Origin: Augochlora pura
Taxonomy: Eukaryota > Arthropoda > Insecta > Hymenoptera > Halictidae
NCBI RefSeq assembly: GCF_028453695.1
Contig: NC_135773.1
Coordinates: 18,476,001 to 18,540,000, forward strand
DNA length: 64,000 bases
Reading direction: 5' to 3'
The translations under genes and the position numbers were made by a program. Below are positions 12,246 through 23,728 of this stretch, piece after piece. The notes under the pieces were generated by a model, which did not search any database, had not been told where the DNA came from, and saw only the letters and a list, made by a program, of their open reading frames with translations. Every line of letters starts with the position of its first letter. Position 1 is the first letter of the stretch.

Positions 12246-12503
12246 GTATCTGAATTATTTATGTTTTTACTATTTTTCGAGAAACAAATGTGCTATAGAT
12301 AGATATGCTATATACATATATGTTATATGAACGTGTACAGTAAGACGAAATTAAGCATGTAGAATGCTGTTATCTTTGGGCTTATACAACGACAGAAATA
12401 AAAGAAATAAATGTAACATTTCGTTATGTTAAATTTGGTAGAGTTCTAAACGAGAAGGTGGAATGATTTACTGAAAGGATGAGACGAAGTTGTGCTGAGA
12501 ATA

Positions 12504-12748
12504 TTAACCTCTTAGATACGATGCGCCATTATAGTGGCTTTTGTGGATGTTTCGTGTTTTACTCAATTTTATTATTAGTTATTACAGTAAATGATTACAG
12601 TGAAAGTGTATATGTACAATATACTAAGAAAAGAGTATACATATATAGCTAATACTATTATATAACTATACCAACAAAATTGTATATTAAAAAAAATGGT
12701 AATTTAGTTATGAAAAATTTCAAAATCCAGCCGTGTCTAAGAGGTTAA
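12504..12748. mobile_element. TTAA-type MITE, family D, copy 1
   Basis: The ends read TTAACCTCTTAGATACG and GTGTCTAAGAGGTTAA, near-perfect inverted repeats with TTAA at both borders. CCATTATAGTGGCTTTT near the left end is shared with the copies at 19557 and 51456. Length is 245 bp and there is no coding capacity. Confidence 0.85.
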
Positions 12749-13079
12749 TGAAAGAAAATGAGAGAATGAAAAAAGATGAAGAGATATTTCACATATTTCT
12801 CTAATTCAATAATGAGATATGTTTAAATATTGAAGATATAGAAGAGACAATTAAAGATTTATTTTACCAGTAATAATTTGGCAACTACGAATGGTAACCT
12901 GGTTTTTGCTAGATCCACCACTATTACACTAAATACAATAACAACAGTATTGCAGATAATACTATTTTGTACAAAATAGTGAAATACTTCTAAATCAAGT
13001 TTTTTTATTCGAATTAGAACGGCGATATAGGCACTTCTTCCGAATCTTTAGGTAGTCCTCAATTTATGGTATTTTCGGG
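12749..13079. other. AT-rich sequence between repeats
   Basis: TACTATTTTGTACAAAATAGTGA at about 12960 is a short near-palindrome. Otherwise I see nothing. Confidence 0.45.
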
Positions 13080-13357
13080 AAATGTGGTCATTCTGAGATC
13101 ATTTGACGTAACATTTTCCTTTACGAAAATGTTCTCCGAGGCGTCGTTAATGAGTTATTAACGAAAAATGTTGACTAACGAGAGACGGCCGAGTCAACGA
13201 GTGGACGAAGCACAGTTTCGCTTATTGGCTCACTGTTTTTCGTTAATAATTTGTAAATAATGCGCTGGATTAAAATTTTACTAAAAAGAAATTACTTCAA
13301 ATGATCTCAAGATTCACTCATTTCTCCGAAGTACTATAACTATGGAATACGCTGTAT
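13080..13357. mobile_element. Foldback MITE, TCGTTAATAACTCG family, copy 2
   Basis: The left arm carries CTCCGAGGCGTCGTTAATGA and GAGTTATTAACGAAAAATG. The right arm carries the reverse complement (TTTTTCGTTAATAATTTG), so a long hairpin is possible. The right end reads CGCTGTATA. The order of blocks matches the complete copy at 58405-58757. The left terminus is decayed. Confidence 0.7.
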
Positions 13358-13935
13358 AGTAAATTTGATCTGAACTGTTATTAGCAATAATTCTGTGGAC
13401 ATATCGATACACAAACGTTGAAAATAACCAGAATGCGTTCGCGTGCAAGCCACTTCCTAAGTAGACGATCGTCAGACGCATACTGTCTGCTGCACAAGAG
13501 ATGGCACAGGAAGAAGTGTAACCAGCAGGATGCTCCCTCGCCCCTCGACAGAAACTATGCCATCTCTTCGGCAACGAACGGTACTTCAGACGCGTACGGG
13601 AAATCCCGCAGACAGAGCATCGTCTGGAGAGCCTTCGTATCGGGGAAACCAACGGAGAAATGAAATAGGTCGGTGAAACAAGTCGATACGATATAGTGAA
13701 CGGCCATCGCCACGGAAAAGACAATCGCGGAAGAATTTGCGATGAAGGTCGGGACGCGGTAGCAAATTCGAATTTCAACCGAACCTTTCTAGAAGTACAA
13801 CGACGACGACGACTGAAGTTCCGGTCGGTTGGACTCATCAGGGAAACGGGAGTCGGGCACGGAAGGAGGGAATAAAGGAAGGAAATGGAGTGGTCGCGGC
13901 GCTCCTCGGAACGCGTCTGTTTCCCGGCGTCGTTC
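13358..13935. other. Unique sequence with an 11-bp spaced inverted repeat
   Basis: AAGAGATGGCA (13496-13506) pairs perfectly with TGCCATCTCTT (13558-13568) across a 51-base spacer. A 174-codon minus-strand open frame (13314-13838) begins outside and runs into the foldback MITE, so it is not accepted as a gene. Confidence 0.45.
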
Positions 13936-13980
13936 CCCGTCGTCGCTCGTCGCTCGTCGCTCGTCGCTCGTCGCTCCTCG
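13936..13980. repeat. CGTCGCT heptamer tandem repeat
   Basis: About six copies of a 7-bp unit give Ser/Arg/Leu periodic false peptides in all three frames, which explains the cluster of overlapping open frames here. Confidence 0.85.
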
Positions 13981-15455
13981 CCCCGACCCGTTCCTCGTTG
14001 CTCCTTTCGACGACATCCTGCACTCGCCCGGCCCGGAACAGCCTGTCCGGAATATCTTTTAAATATAAAGCGTCCCTGGAACGCGGAGATGGATGCTGGA
14101 TTTGCCCCGACCTAATTTACTCCGCTCTCGCTGCCGCTTGCTTCTTTCTTCGCGACGAAGTGGAAGAACGCCCCCTGCGTCGGATGCGAGCGCGGAATCG
14201 GCCGATAACGGAGGACACGGGGATGTTATTCGATTTCCTGGATGCAGAATTCCATGACTGTAACTCTAATACCTATACAAAGTGTTTCGCGAGCGTGGAT
14301 CGAATAGGATCGGGTCAAAGGTACCGACGCGTCGCGCAAACGGAACGCACTCCCCCCCTCCCCCGTCAGAGGAGACGACAGAATATATCGTATGCTGCAG
14401 CCTGCGCCGTATAAACGAGTTCGCACAGTTCAATAACCCGTGCGTCGCGATTGTTCGATTTCATTAGCGAAGAGCCACCGTGATTTCCCGCAGAATTCTC
14501 GAGAATTCCTCTCGGGTAAACAAACACGAAATTTTCTCGTATACAGAAGACGTTTATCAAGAGGCATTCAGATCGGATCCGGCTTTCGTTCCCCGACGTC
14601 GCGCCGGCCTCCCGACGTTTCCGCAGGAGGAAAACAAGAAGTCCAAACGATAGTTTGAATTGCTAAAATCTCGGCAGACGAATGCTGCGCGGCCCCATCT
14701 CATTACTATTCCGAATATAATAAGTCGGCAGTTGATATCGCCGCTGATTCTAGCCGACGCGACTCGCGGCGTTCCGTTCATTCCGTTTCCGTTCCGTTCC
14801 GTCCCGTTCCCGTTCCATCCCGCGAATTTGCATACGCCTCGAGCCAACCCCGTCACTCGAGGGATGCCGGTTTTCCAGAACGGGTGCGCCATTCGAAAAA
14901 ATGAACGTCGGCGGCGAGATCATTTCACGAATGCTTTCCGTCTTGAGAAGCTTGACGCGAATGCAACCCCGGCTCTGAAAAGGGGATGAAGAAAGGAAGG
15001 CGTTTTCAGCAGCCGAGGGTATCTACCGCGAACGAGTGACTTACGCGTTTAAGACCAACGACGTGCTCGTCTCTGTGTGCCGCTCGCTGCAAATTGTATT
15101 GAAGAACGAGAAGAATAACGTGCACGTTCAACACGCTGATAAAACGAGTTCAACTTGCAGAGACAAGGATTTTAAAGGATAGCTACCGTCTGAAAACGTT
15201 CTCGACCATTTTAGATGCCGTCAACTATTTAAACAGTTATAAACGGTGTTATCTTATTTCATAATCGTGGTACTCTCAAGGTGAACTTCTGTGCTATGTT
15301 ACCGTTTTACATAACTTTTATATAATTATATTAAGAATAACTTTTGTATAATTGTGTTACAAATAACTCTTATTTATTTTGTATCTGTAATCGCAATAAG
15401 TTATTACTTTTATTAACTTTTTATTAATTTCTACACTTCCTCTCTTCATCTTCTA
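13981..15455. other. GC-rich unique sequence, AT-rich at the end
   Basis: This contains a short GTTCC-unit array (about 14772-14820). The 174-codon plus-strand frame (13890-14414) starts inside the heptamer array and has no domain. No gene is called. Confidence 0.5.
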
Positions 15456-15461
15456 TAAGGA

Positions 15462-15850
15462 TACCCGGGTAATTCGGTTATCGAACAAACGTACATGAAA
15501 CATTATCGTCCAACTTTAGTACTTTCCTGATAACGAAATTGTTGACTCGAAATAGATATCGATAGGAAACGTACCAAATATACGACGATTTGGCCGGATA
15601 TTGAAATGTTCGGCCGGGAACTAAAAATATTTTCAAGTGACCCTGCGAAAGTGTTCCCGGGTACTCCGGTTATCGAACAAATGTATATCAAACTTTATCG
15701 TCCAATTTTAGTACTTCTCTGATAACGAAATTGTTGACTCGAAACAGATATCCGCGTGAAATATGCCGAATAACGAGAATTTCGCCGTATATTGAAATAT
15801 TTTACCGAGGAAAAAAGATACATCGAAGAGAATATTCAAAAGTGTATTCT
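15462..15850. repeat. Tandem duplication, 192-bp period, two copies
   Basis: CCCGGGTA...TCGGTTATCGAACAAACGTA at 15464 recurs as CCCGGGTA...CCGGTTATCGAACAAATGTA at 15656. TAACGAAATTGTTGACTCGAAA recurs in the same order in each copy. The copies differ by scattered substitutions, so the duplication is not recent. No TTAA or TA border is evident. Confidence 0.85.
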
Positions 15851-16569
15851 CCTACACGGTTATTCGTAGCAAGAGTTATTGAAACTTTTAATTTGGCAAA
15901 GAAGACTAAAATCAACTCGTACACCCACGCTTATCACCGAATCGAGAAGTTCACGAGAGAAAGCGCTCGCTAACAAATTGCACGCGAGTTCTTTGTGGGA
16001 TTGTGGTTGCCTAAGAGAGACCGCGAGAGCGAGACAGCCCCAGGGAAATGCCGAGGCAACGCTAAACGATACGGAGTCCGGGCATCGCGATTCTTTAGGA
16101 TTCGCGACGGAAATGGTGGTGGAGGGGGGATGAGAGAAGGGAGGTTACAAGGGGCTCTTTTGGAAGATGAAAATTGAACGGCGAGTAAATATTGTTCACC
16201 GTTGGGTCAATATTTGCGTTGCCCGTAATGTTTGTTCGCCACTTTTTCCGTTGTTTAATCGAAGGTCCGCGCGCCGACCGACGAAGCTTACCGTTACCAG
16301 TGTATTTGCGCATGTACAAGGCTGCTGGTTCGCGAAAAAAATACAGATGGAACTTAATTCAATTTTCGTCCCGTGTCGAGCGCAGCCCGGCCTCGGCCTT
16401 TCTGATTGATCGAAAAATCCGGAGAATATAGCGCGTCTCGGCTAAGCCGGATTAACCGAATGTCTGGCTTGTTTATCAATGTCGCGCGGGAGAATTTCTC
16501 GAGACAATATCGGATCGGTATCGATGCATATTTATTCGTTTATTTAGCACTTAACGGACACGGCCCTTT
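15851..16569. other. Unique sequence
   Basis: Mixed composition with a GC-rich part at 15990-16450. No domain-bearing frame or transposon end is found. Confidence 0.5.
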
Positions 16570-16806
16570 ATGTACAGGGTGTGCCAGTTTTCTTTCGCAA
16601 CATTTTACCAGCATGTTCTTGAAAACGAAAACAATGCTATATGGATGCTTTTGAACGCTGTAGTAAAAAGTTTCAATAAACATTAAAAGAGGATAACTGT
16701 TTCGCTGTTTTCCATAAATTGTAATGTTTAATATGCTTCTATTGATAGAAGTCACTATCGATCAAGAAAGCTGACCGTTATTATTTTGGACATTTGTCAT
16801 AACTTT
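16570..16806. mobile_element. Left part of a TACAGGGTGTGCCAG-ended repeat
   Basis: TGTACAGGGTGTGCCAG at 16572 resembles the starts of TA-flanked elements elsewhere in the window. The following sequence is AT-rich and is interrupted at 16807 by a TTAA MITE. No right end was found, so the element is partial or this is a chance match. Confidence 0.4.
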
Positions 16807-17057
16807 TTAACCCCTTGCCGTACTATTTTCTTCATAGTTACAAGCATGAGCACTTTTTCTACTGTAATTATTCATTAGATGGAAAAGGAAAAATATTTAT
16901 CGAGTTTGTCTATATTTACTTGAATGGTTAAATACCGATGACAAGAGGACATAATTTTATTCCGGTTTAAGAGAACGAAATAACATTTATAATTAAGAAG
17001 ATATTAATAGAAATCTATATGAGGAGTCAGACTTGTGGAAATACGGCAAGGGGTTAA
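16807..17057. mobile_element. TTAA-type MITE, family C, copy 1
   Basis: The left end is TTAACCCCTTGCCGTACTAT and the right end is ATACGGCAAGGGGTTAA, with TTAA at both borders. The copy at 25233 shares the ends and the internal order (TCTACTTGAATG, GACAAGAG). Length is 251 bp. GAGTCAGACTTG near the right end is a decayed form of the subterminal palindrome seen in families A and C. Confidence 0.85.
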
Positions 17058-17070
17058 CGAAACATTTCAA

Positions 17071-17272
17071 AAGGACGGACCTACCATAAAAGGGTCGGGC
17101 CTACCCACCAAGGGGCGGTGTCTAGTCCTAAAGGGCGGGCCCAAAACTCGGGACGGATCCGAAATATGGGTCACGACCTACCGTTAATGGGGGCGGGGCT
17201 AAATCCTAATTTGGTGGGGCCATGCCCTAGGGGCGGTGCTAAAACAAATGGGAAGGGTTTAACCGCAAGGAG
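17071..17272. repeat. G-rich minisatellite with GC-box-like units
   Basis: Degenerate units of roughly 20-27 bp centre on AAAGGGGCGGGGCCTA. GGGGCGGGGC, GGGGCGGTG and GGGCGGGCC variants are separated by CTA(A/G)TCCTAA-like spacers. It begins 14 bp after the family-C MITE. It resembles the arrays at 41.2-41.9 and 48.3 kb. Confidence 0.7.
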
Positions 17273-17514
17273 AGCAACATAAAAGTACTATTTCAGTCCG
17301 AAAAATTAGTAAATACTATTCAAACATTCTAAAATAAATCTGAACAGTGGTTTTCTCAAAATAATCGTTGTCGCATAGTAAAACAATTCGAAAAATTCAC
17401 GCTCCGGAACTCGTTAATTCCTTCGAAAGCGGCTCGGAGATTGAGCGTAGTCCCCTCCTTCCGTCACGCCCCGGAGCGAAGCAGAATTTCGCTCGCTAGG
17501 TCGCCTTCACTGCA
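17273..17514. other. Short unique spacer
   Basis: AT-rich then GC-rich sequence between the minisatellite and the foldback MITE. Nothing is recognised. Confidence 0.45.
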
Positions 17515-17675
17515 GCATGTTGAAAGCTCACTCGCTCGTCTCTCTTTGGCCACTGTTTTTCGTTAATAACTCGTAAACAAAGCCTCGGATTGCATATTCG
17601 TTAAGGAAAAAATTAGTTCAAATGACCTGAGGAACTCCACAGTTCCCGGAGTTACAATAATTTTTATGGTAAAAC
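17515..17675. mobile_element. Foldback MITE fragment, TCGTTAATAACTCG family, copy 3
   Basis: CTGTTTTTCGTTAATAACTC, GTAAACAAAGCC and GTTAAGGAAAAAATTAGTTC match the copies at 10.9, 13.2 and 58.6 kb in the same order. The CTCGTCTCTCTTTGGCCACTG block also matches. The left arm is missing. Confidence 0.7.
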
Positions 17676-17759
17676 AATCGCCGACTAAAATCAACCACTA
17701 AAATCTCCACATAGTTAAAGCAGTTTATTTAATTAAAGCGAATTTAGAAAATTAATATT

Positions 17760-17905
17760 CATCATAGGGGATAAAACTCTTTCGCCTGCGAAACATTCTA
17801 GTCAAATTTAATTTGTTCAAATATATTGCAACGAAAATGAATTTTCAAAATTGGTCAGATATTTGTGTCACCCATATTTGAATGACGTGGCGTTCAACGT
17901 GTTAA
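17760..17905. mobile_element. Right half of a TTAA-type MITE like that at 1-280
   Basis: The right end reads GGCGTTCAACGTGTTAA, preceded by GTCACCCATATTTGAATGAC, the same palindrome-containing block found at the start of the window. The left border is not recognisable, so the start given is approximate. Confidence 0.5.
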
Positions 17906-18015
17906 ATTGCGCAACTTTCGTATTAAAAAGTTTATTGCCCAATGCATAGTTTGGAAGTTACAGGAGGTGCACAAGTTACGTGGAACATCTTGTACGCAAA
18001 CTTCTTAATACTCGC

Positions 18016-18266
18016 TTAACCCCTTGCACTATAATAACGAGTTAGATTCGTGATAAAGATTCCACGTAAAATCTGCTAAATATGGATATTATTAATCTCT
18101 CTTAAATCGAAATCAAATTGAATTTTTCTATTATCAAAGTCTAGAAACGGAAGTAAATAAAGACAATACATGAAACAAAAATTATCCGGTCCTATTAAGG
18201 AAAATATTAAAGACAAGTAAGTGCTAATCATCGCAGCGTGAAAGGAGTCGTGGTGTAAGGGGTTAG
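18016..18266 (+). mobile_element. TTAA-type MITE, family A, copy 1
   Basis: The left end is TTAACCCCTTGCACTATAAT and the right end GGTGTAAGGGGTTAG, one base off TTAA. The internal blocks AAATTGAATTTTTCTATTAT and CAAAGTCTAGAAACGGAAG recur at 54121 (same strand) and at 36545 and 62810 (opposite strand). Length is 251 bp and it is non-coding. The plus strand is assigned arbitrarily as family orientation. Confidence 0.85.
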
Positions 18267-19291
18267 GGAACACTCTTAGAATTAGAGTTCTACTAAATGT
18301 TGTAAACTTTTTCTGCATGAACATGATTATTTAGACATTTAAACGTGGTATGAACATAGTTTTGAATCAATATAAAGCGGAGACTTTCCCGATTTTTGTT
18401 CGGTGAATTGTGGATGGTGCGACGCGACGCCACGTTTCGATTATCCGAACTCGTTAAAACTTTGATCGATCGATACAGTGTTCTCCGCGGAAACGGGGAC
18501 AAAAAAAGGGTCGCGTTCAATCAAAGCGCCGACCTCAGGAACGATACGGTTAATTTAGCCGGATGCCACGTGGAATGCATTAATTGAACGGCAAATTGCT
18601 TGATTAACCGGCTCCCACTGGCCTGCGGTTTAAGGGCGGAAACGATATTTGCCTGGAAACTATCGGCCGAGGTACACTTTAGCCGAGCGAACCTACGAAT
18701 TAATTTCAATTAAACCTGCCCACGATTCTCAGAAATAGCTGGCCGAACGATCTCGGAAATCCAGTCTTGGGTTATGTAAACCGGGTTTATTCTGGTCTCG
18801 GATCGGTGTAGAAATATTTTAGATTCTTCGACACGTCGAACAAACTATTTCGGTAGGGTAAGTGTGGCTATTACTGTTCCCATTATAGTAACCTCTGAAC
18901 TTTTCGACAAATTAAATAGCTCTTTTAACCTATATCGTACTTGTTCTAACATCAACAAAATTATGGTATAGAAATATTTTTGATGAAAATTAACTAATTT
19001 TGATTAACGATAACTCGGTGAAACATCATCGTAGGGTAATAATTTTTTCTCAAATTAAAACTGGAAATCTCTATTTTAAAATACTATTTCTAGATTATAA
19101 GTTTGATATACTCTCACCATTGTAACCTTCTACATGTGAGTTCACGTGTGTCATATTGAAAATTGACAAGTTTGATGAAATGTATGGACATTGATCAAAT
19201 TTTTATCAAATATATCGTTTGCAGTAGAATAAAATTTGTTCTTTTCCCTTGAAAATTACAGATCAATTAAAAAGAATTCGATATCTTTAAT
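18267..19291. other. Unique sequence
   Basis: GC-rich at 18380-18800, AT-rich after that. GGTAAGTGTGGCTATTACTG at 18858 looks repeat-like, but I find no partner in the window. No gene is called. Confidence 0.45.
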
Positions 19292-19546
19292 TTAGCCCAT
19301 TGCACTCAAGTGGTGACTCTGAAGCACCACGAAAATTGTTCTATCACGTCTCAAGATAATTTTTATACAAACAAAGTTTAGATTTAAAATATTGTTAAAT
19401 AGTGAAACTATTGGTATGAGTGACAAGAATCAATTTCGTATGCATTAAAGTGCACTTTTGTTACATGGAATGGAAATATTAATACAATGAGCCAGAAATT
19501 TTATTTTAGATTTACGGTTAAAGTGACTTCGAGTGCAAAGGGTTAA
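19292..19546 (-). mobile_element. TTAA-type MITE, family B, copy 1
   Basis: The left end is TTAGCCCATTGCACTCAAGT and the right end ACTTCGAGTGCAAAGGGTTAA. GTGGTGACTCTGAAGC at the left is the reverse complement of the right subterminal block of the copies at 28426 and 56057. It lies 10 bp from a family-D MITE on its right. Length is 255 bp. Confidence 0.85.
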
Positions 19547-19556
19547 GACTATTGTT

Positions 19557-19786
19557 TTTACCTCCTAGGCACGACGCGCCATTATAGTGGCTTTTCTGGA
19601 TGTTTCATGTTTTACTCAATTGTATCATTAGTTATTAAAGTAAACGATTAAAGTGACAATACACTAAGAAAAGAATATTATATATTAATAACAAAACAAA
19701 ACAAAACAATTATATATTAAGAAAAATGTTAATTTAGTTATGCAAAATTTCATTCGCGTAAAATCCAGCCGTGCCTAAGATGTTAA
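19557..19786. mobile_element. TTAA-type MITE, family D, copy 2
   Basis: The left end is TTTACCTCCTAGGCACGACG and the right end GTGCCTAAGATGTTAA. CGCCATTATAGTGGCTTTTC is shared with the copy at 12504. An (AAAAC)n run lies inside. It sits head-to-tail with the family-B MITE at 19292. Length is 230 bp. Confidence 0.8.
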
Positions 19787-22090
19787 ATACAAGTAATGTT
19801 ATTATGAGGATGCAGTAACCAGGAAAGGAGCACAATAATTGATACACTTACTCTATCTACATAATTCGTTTGAAACCTGCATTCTGGATTATTTTGAAAG
19901 CTACACCAGTCACGTTTCCGACGAACAGATAGGAGAAATCGGTTGGACGTTCGGGGCAAACTATTAATTCTGGTTTATTGGAGGCGGACCACGGAAGGAA
20001 GTCTAAATTAAAGCGTCTACTTTTAACGGCCAACGTCGTTCGTTAAACGGACGGGCCTTGATTTACGTTGCATCTTTCCCTTTTTTTTTTCTTCTGCGGC
20101 GCCGCGCCGCCAGTGCGATCTTATGTGGGTCACGAAACACCGCGAGAATAGCGGCGATGCGGGGCCAACGGAACACGGTCGAACGACCGAGGAAGCCAGG
20201 AGACATCACGATTCGTGGCAAATAGCTCCATTTCACCGAGATTTGTACCTCCATTAAACTTCCTCGGCCTTCTCGTCTTCTCGTCTTCCTGTAAGATCCC
20301 CCGGCTGTAATTCCACGATTTTTTCCGAGAGCTCGCGCGTGTCCGAGAACCGATCCCCCGGGCTGGCCTAACTAAAACTTTGATTCGAATCGATGTGCTC
20401 GGGATCTCCCATTAATTCCACGAAACGTCCAACCGAGACACTGGTGTGCCACATATTGAAATAATTAGGAGGCCGACGCATCGTTCATTCGTCCACCTTT
20501 CAGCGACCGACCGTGACGAAGATTCTGCAAAGACGGGAAGAAAGAGCCGCCTTTAATCCATAAATGATTGCCGGCGCGATACAGAGGGCCGCGGAGAGTT
20601 CTGTGATTACTATCGAGCTCCGACGTTTCATTTCGACGATCGTTTATTACCAGGAGTCTCCGGTTTCTTTTTACTGGCAAAGTGGCGAGAGTCCGGCGCA
20701 AAAGGCAAACGGGCCTTTGAAGGGAGGCCACTTTGTTAGGATAGCCGAGCGGTATTACGGGAGTCGGTCAATAAGTAACTTACTTCCTGCAACTTTTGTT
20801 TCCAAAGAGATATATCCTGGCTGTTTGACGACTATACACCAGTAGCGTGGATTCTAGATGCGGTGGATGCATCGAGGGAAACGTAAAGGGCATGATATAC
20901 TATATCAATTATTTGAACACTAGAATAATGCTAGAATGTCTAATAATTACTAATAATTCCACTATTATAAACATCTCGTTGCTTTTAAACATGTCTAAAT
21001 TTGAAATTCGTTTCAGTCTATGACGTTCTTTTATAAAGAACTAGTTCGCTAGATTTTCCTGTCACCAATGTAGTAAACCACACATTCTAGCTTCTTTGTA
21101 AACGCAATAATATTTATTTATTCTTTTATCGAATTTTAACAAATGTGTCTAACCATTGGTATAACGCATGTATCTCGCGTTAATATCTCTTATTCGCAGA
21201 TATCATCTAAATGAAGCCACTCTGTTTTTTCTGTATTGTCTCGTTGCTAAATCAATAACAAATACTTGTTATTTAAATTATTTGTTGTGAAAACAGCGCG
21301 AACTCTTTGTTATAGAATACGTGATAATAGCGAGCAAACCGGCACGAGTATATAATAACAATAATGAGGATAATAATGATGGTAACAATTAGACTGCGGA
21401 ACATTATACAATATAAACATTTTGTACATCCGTTGCAGGGAAGAGGAACATTTAGTTACGTTTGGAGTCATTTTAATGAGTCAAAAATAATATAATTAAA
21501 TCAATAAATTTTTGCAGTAGTCTCACAGTATTTTGTGTTTGATCTACACATTTTTATCGTAAATGCATGAAATTCGTAGACTAGTAATAGCAATAACAGT
21601 AATTACGGCAAGACAAAAGATACTTATTATTATTAATTTATTTACTTACAGATTGTTAGACCCTTTTAAATCATACGAATGAGATGCATATAATCCGGGA
21701 AAAATCGACATTACAAATAGTAATTTCTCTAAATAAAATCTCTAGTACAAGGGATTTAATAATAACTGAGACAGTGGAGTTAGTAAAATGGCTTAGGATG
21801 TTCGCGAAAAGATCGAGTTTTCTCCGATCTCCTTAGCCGTCCTAGTTCGCTCCGGTGACGCAACTTTGAGAATCCAATGAAGTTCTATTATAATCAACGC
21901 AAAAAAGTTCCGTGATTCGTAAGTTTCGAGGTAGAACGTTAAGATTGTTCAAATCGGCTCGGATGTAAACTTGGGCTGTCCCCGAGCAGAAACCAGGATA
22001 TTCTGAGGCGATTAGGAAGATCCAGCTATTATCGAGCCGGTAGTGCATTAACGACGAAATAGGTAGAAAGATAGCGAGAGAAAGAGTGAG
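19787..22090. other. Unique sequence, GC-rich 19900-20880, AT-rich beyond
   Basis: A short T-run and GC-rich sequence lie near 20080-20110. No transposon termini, RNA gene or protein domain is seen. Open frames of up to 93 codons are on both strands. Confidence 0.5.
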
Positions 22091-22091
22091 T

Positions 22092-22125
<34 letters not shown>
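22091..22125. repeat. (AG)n microsatellite
   Basis: About sixteen uninterrupted AG dinucleotides with GA-rich flanks. Confidence 0.92.
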
Positions 22126-22129
<4 letters not shown>

Positions 22130-23147
22130 GGAAGGAGCACAAGGCGAGAGATGGACGAATAAATCCGAGCTACAATTATGTTCCAGCAGCCTCTCGTATC
22201 TGATAGGGTCTCGGGGAACTCGGCGTAAAATTGAAATAGGGGTTGCCAACATTTGGGCAGGGCTAGGCAGGTTCGTGTGGCTGCGTGTGTAATGGGTTTA
22301 GAAACAGAGCGGCCCTTATCTACTTAGGCGGCCGTATACACCAGACTGGAGAGATAACAGACCTTCGACTCTGTCCGATATGCGCCTCTGACTCTGCCTT
22401 GAACAGAGAACAGGGAACGGCTCTTGCCGATCCGGTGAATCCGGGCTGTGCTGTTCAAGATTTAGAACCTGCACGACCCTCCTCCGAATCGGGCAAAGAT
22501 AACTCCATGCCTTTCGACTTTTTTCGCCACTCTCGCGATTTATGATTTCCTCCAAGACTAGGAAATCTGTTGTATTGTATATACAGCGAAGATGACCGGG
22601 CACAGTTTTATTACAGTGCCATGCCATCAAATCAGTGCCACCCGTAGCAATCCAGTTTTCTAAGTATACAGAATCCTATAGGAATTTTATAAATTGCATA
22701 TTGTCTTTGATTGGCTAAATTCTTTTTAGGAACTAAAATGGCTGTATGCGTAATATTTGTTTCACATTTTATCTCATATTTGTCACTTCTCAATCTGATG
22801 GGTATTGGAAAAGTGTAGACTTACTTATTCTTGGATGCGAATGATAGTGGACGCAGCGTGTATTCAGGGCAAGGCTATTTATGAGTTACATCATACCAAC
22901 GTGAAAACTGTTATTATATGGGTATTGTCCTTTTGTACCTGTATAACTCTTATAAAAACCGAAATACAGAAATATTCGTGTAACATTAAATCGATATAAG
23001 AAAATACCGGTATATTTAACCATAATTAACTGCAGCTTTATCGGTTGTCCTGTTTCGTTACAATTTTTAAGATTTATTAAGAGCAAAGATCAAAACCGAT
23101 TTTCTTATCGTAATTGTGTTGCTAGTTTCTCATACCCAAATCGATTG
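22126..23147. other. Unique sequence
   Basis: Mixed, then AT-rich. AATACCGGTATAT near 23003-23015 is an isolated copy of the palindrome that is frequent at 62.2-62.7 kb. No gene is seen. Confidence 0.45.
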
Positions 23148-23347
23148 TAGAATAATTACAATCAAACGTTGCCCCTTTTATAATATGACGATGAAAACAT
23201 TATATTCTTCCTCTGTTTTCTTTCGTATTGTATTCCACCCCTACGGTAATAGTCGTCGATGTGGACAAACTGATTACAGTAACGATATCATAATATATAT
23301 TCAATGTATAAAATATATTATATATACAATATATATAATATAAAGCA

Positions 23348-23586
23348 TTAGGACTTCCAGAAAGTTATGTTTGATAATGTCATTTCAAGCCTCAATACGT
23401 GTGCACGTGTTCATATGCGGTACATATATATTTTTCAAAACTGATGATTATAAATCGCCATTGCGCTAGAAAGAGAACATAAGTAATGATTTAAATCATA
23501 CTATACAATAAATATTACTAAGTGCATAACAAATATATTATTTCTTTTTATTTTAAGAACAGACGGAACTTTCTGGTAGACCTGAT
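23348..23586 (+). mobile_element. Mariner-like MITE, copy 1
   Basis: The left end is TTAGGACTTCCAGAAAGTTA and the right end is GAACTTTCTGGTAGACCTGA, inverted with mismatches and flanked by TA. The internal order (ATTGCGCTAG, AGTAATGATT, CAATAAATATTACTAA) is shared with copies at 25017, 31250 and 63249. There is no transposase, so the family assignment rests on TA borders and termini. Confidence 0.7.
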
Positions 23587-23593
23587 ATATACA

Positions 23594-23728
23594 ATGACAG
23601 AATTATTACAACACTTTTTAAGTGATCGCGATATTGCTTTTAAGTCTACTGAAAAAAGAATGATTGAAACAATGAAATAACGAAGCAATGAACAAATAAA
23701 ATTCGATCCCCGAGTTCAACGACGTTAA
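23594..23728 (+). pseudogene. Degraded coding fragment in dispersed repeat R1 (unidentified)
   Basis: Translation from ATG 23594 gives 28 residues containing SDRDIAFKST and MIETMK, then a stop codon, then in frame RSNEQIKFDPRV. The minus-strand copy at 63083-63235 has the same peptide (NDYDIAFEST, MIQTMK, QRSNEQIKFDPRV) with CAA (Gln) where this copy has TAA. Amino-acid similarity and the single stop suggest a former coding region, probably from a transposon. I do not recognise the family. Confidence 0.5.

Noticed and set aside
13314..13838. 174-codon minus-strand open frame
   Set aside because: It runs into the foldback MITE at 13080-13357 and has no recognisable domain.
13890..14414. 174-codon plus-strand open frame
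   Set aside because: It begins in a heptamer repeat that is open in all three frames. The remainder shows no family.
18850..19060. GGTAAGTGTGGCTATTACTG as an element start
   Set aside because: It resembles repeats but has no second copy or matching end in the window.
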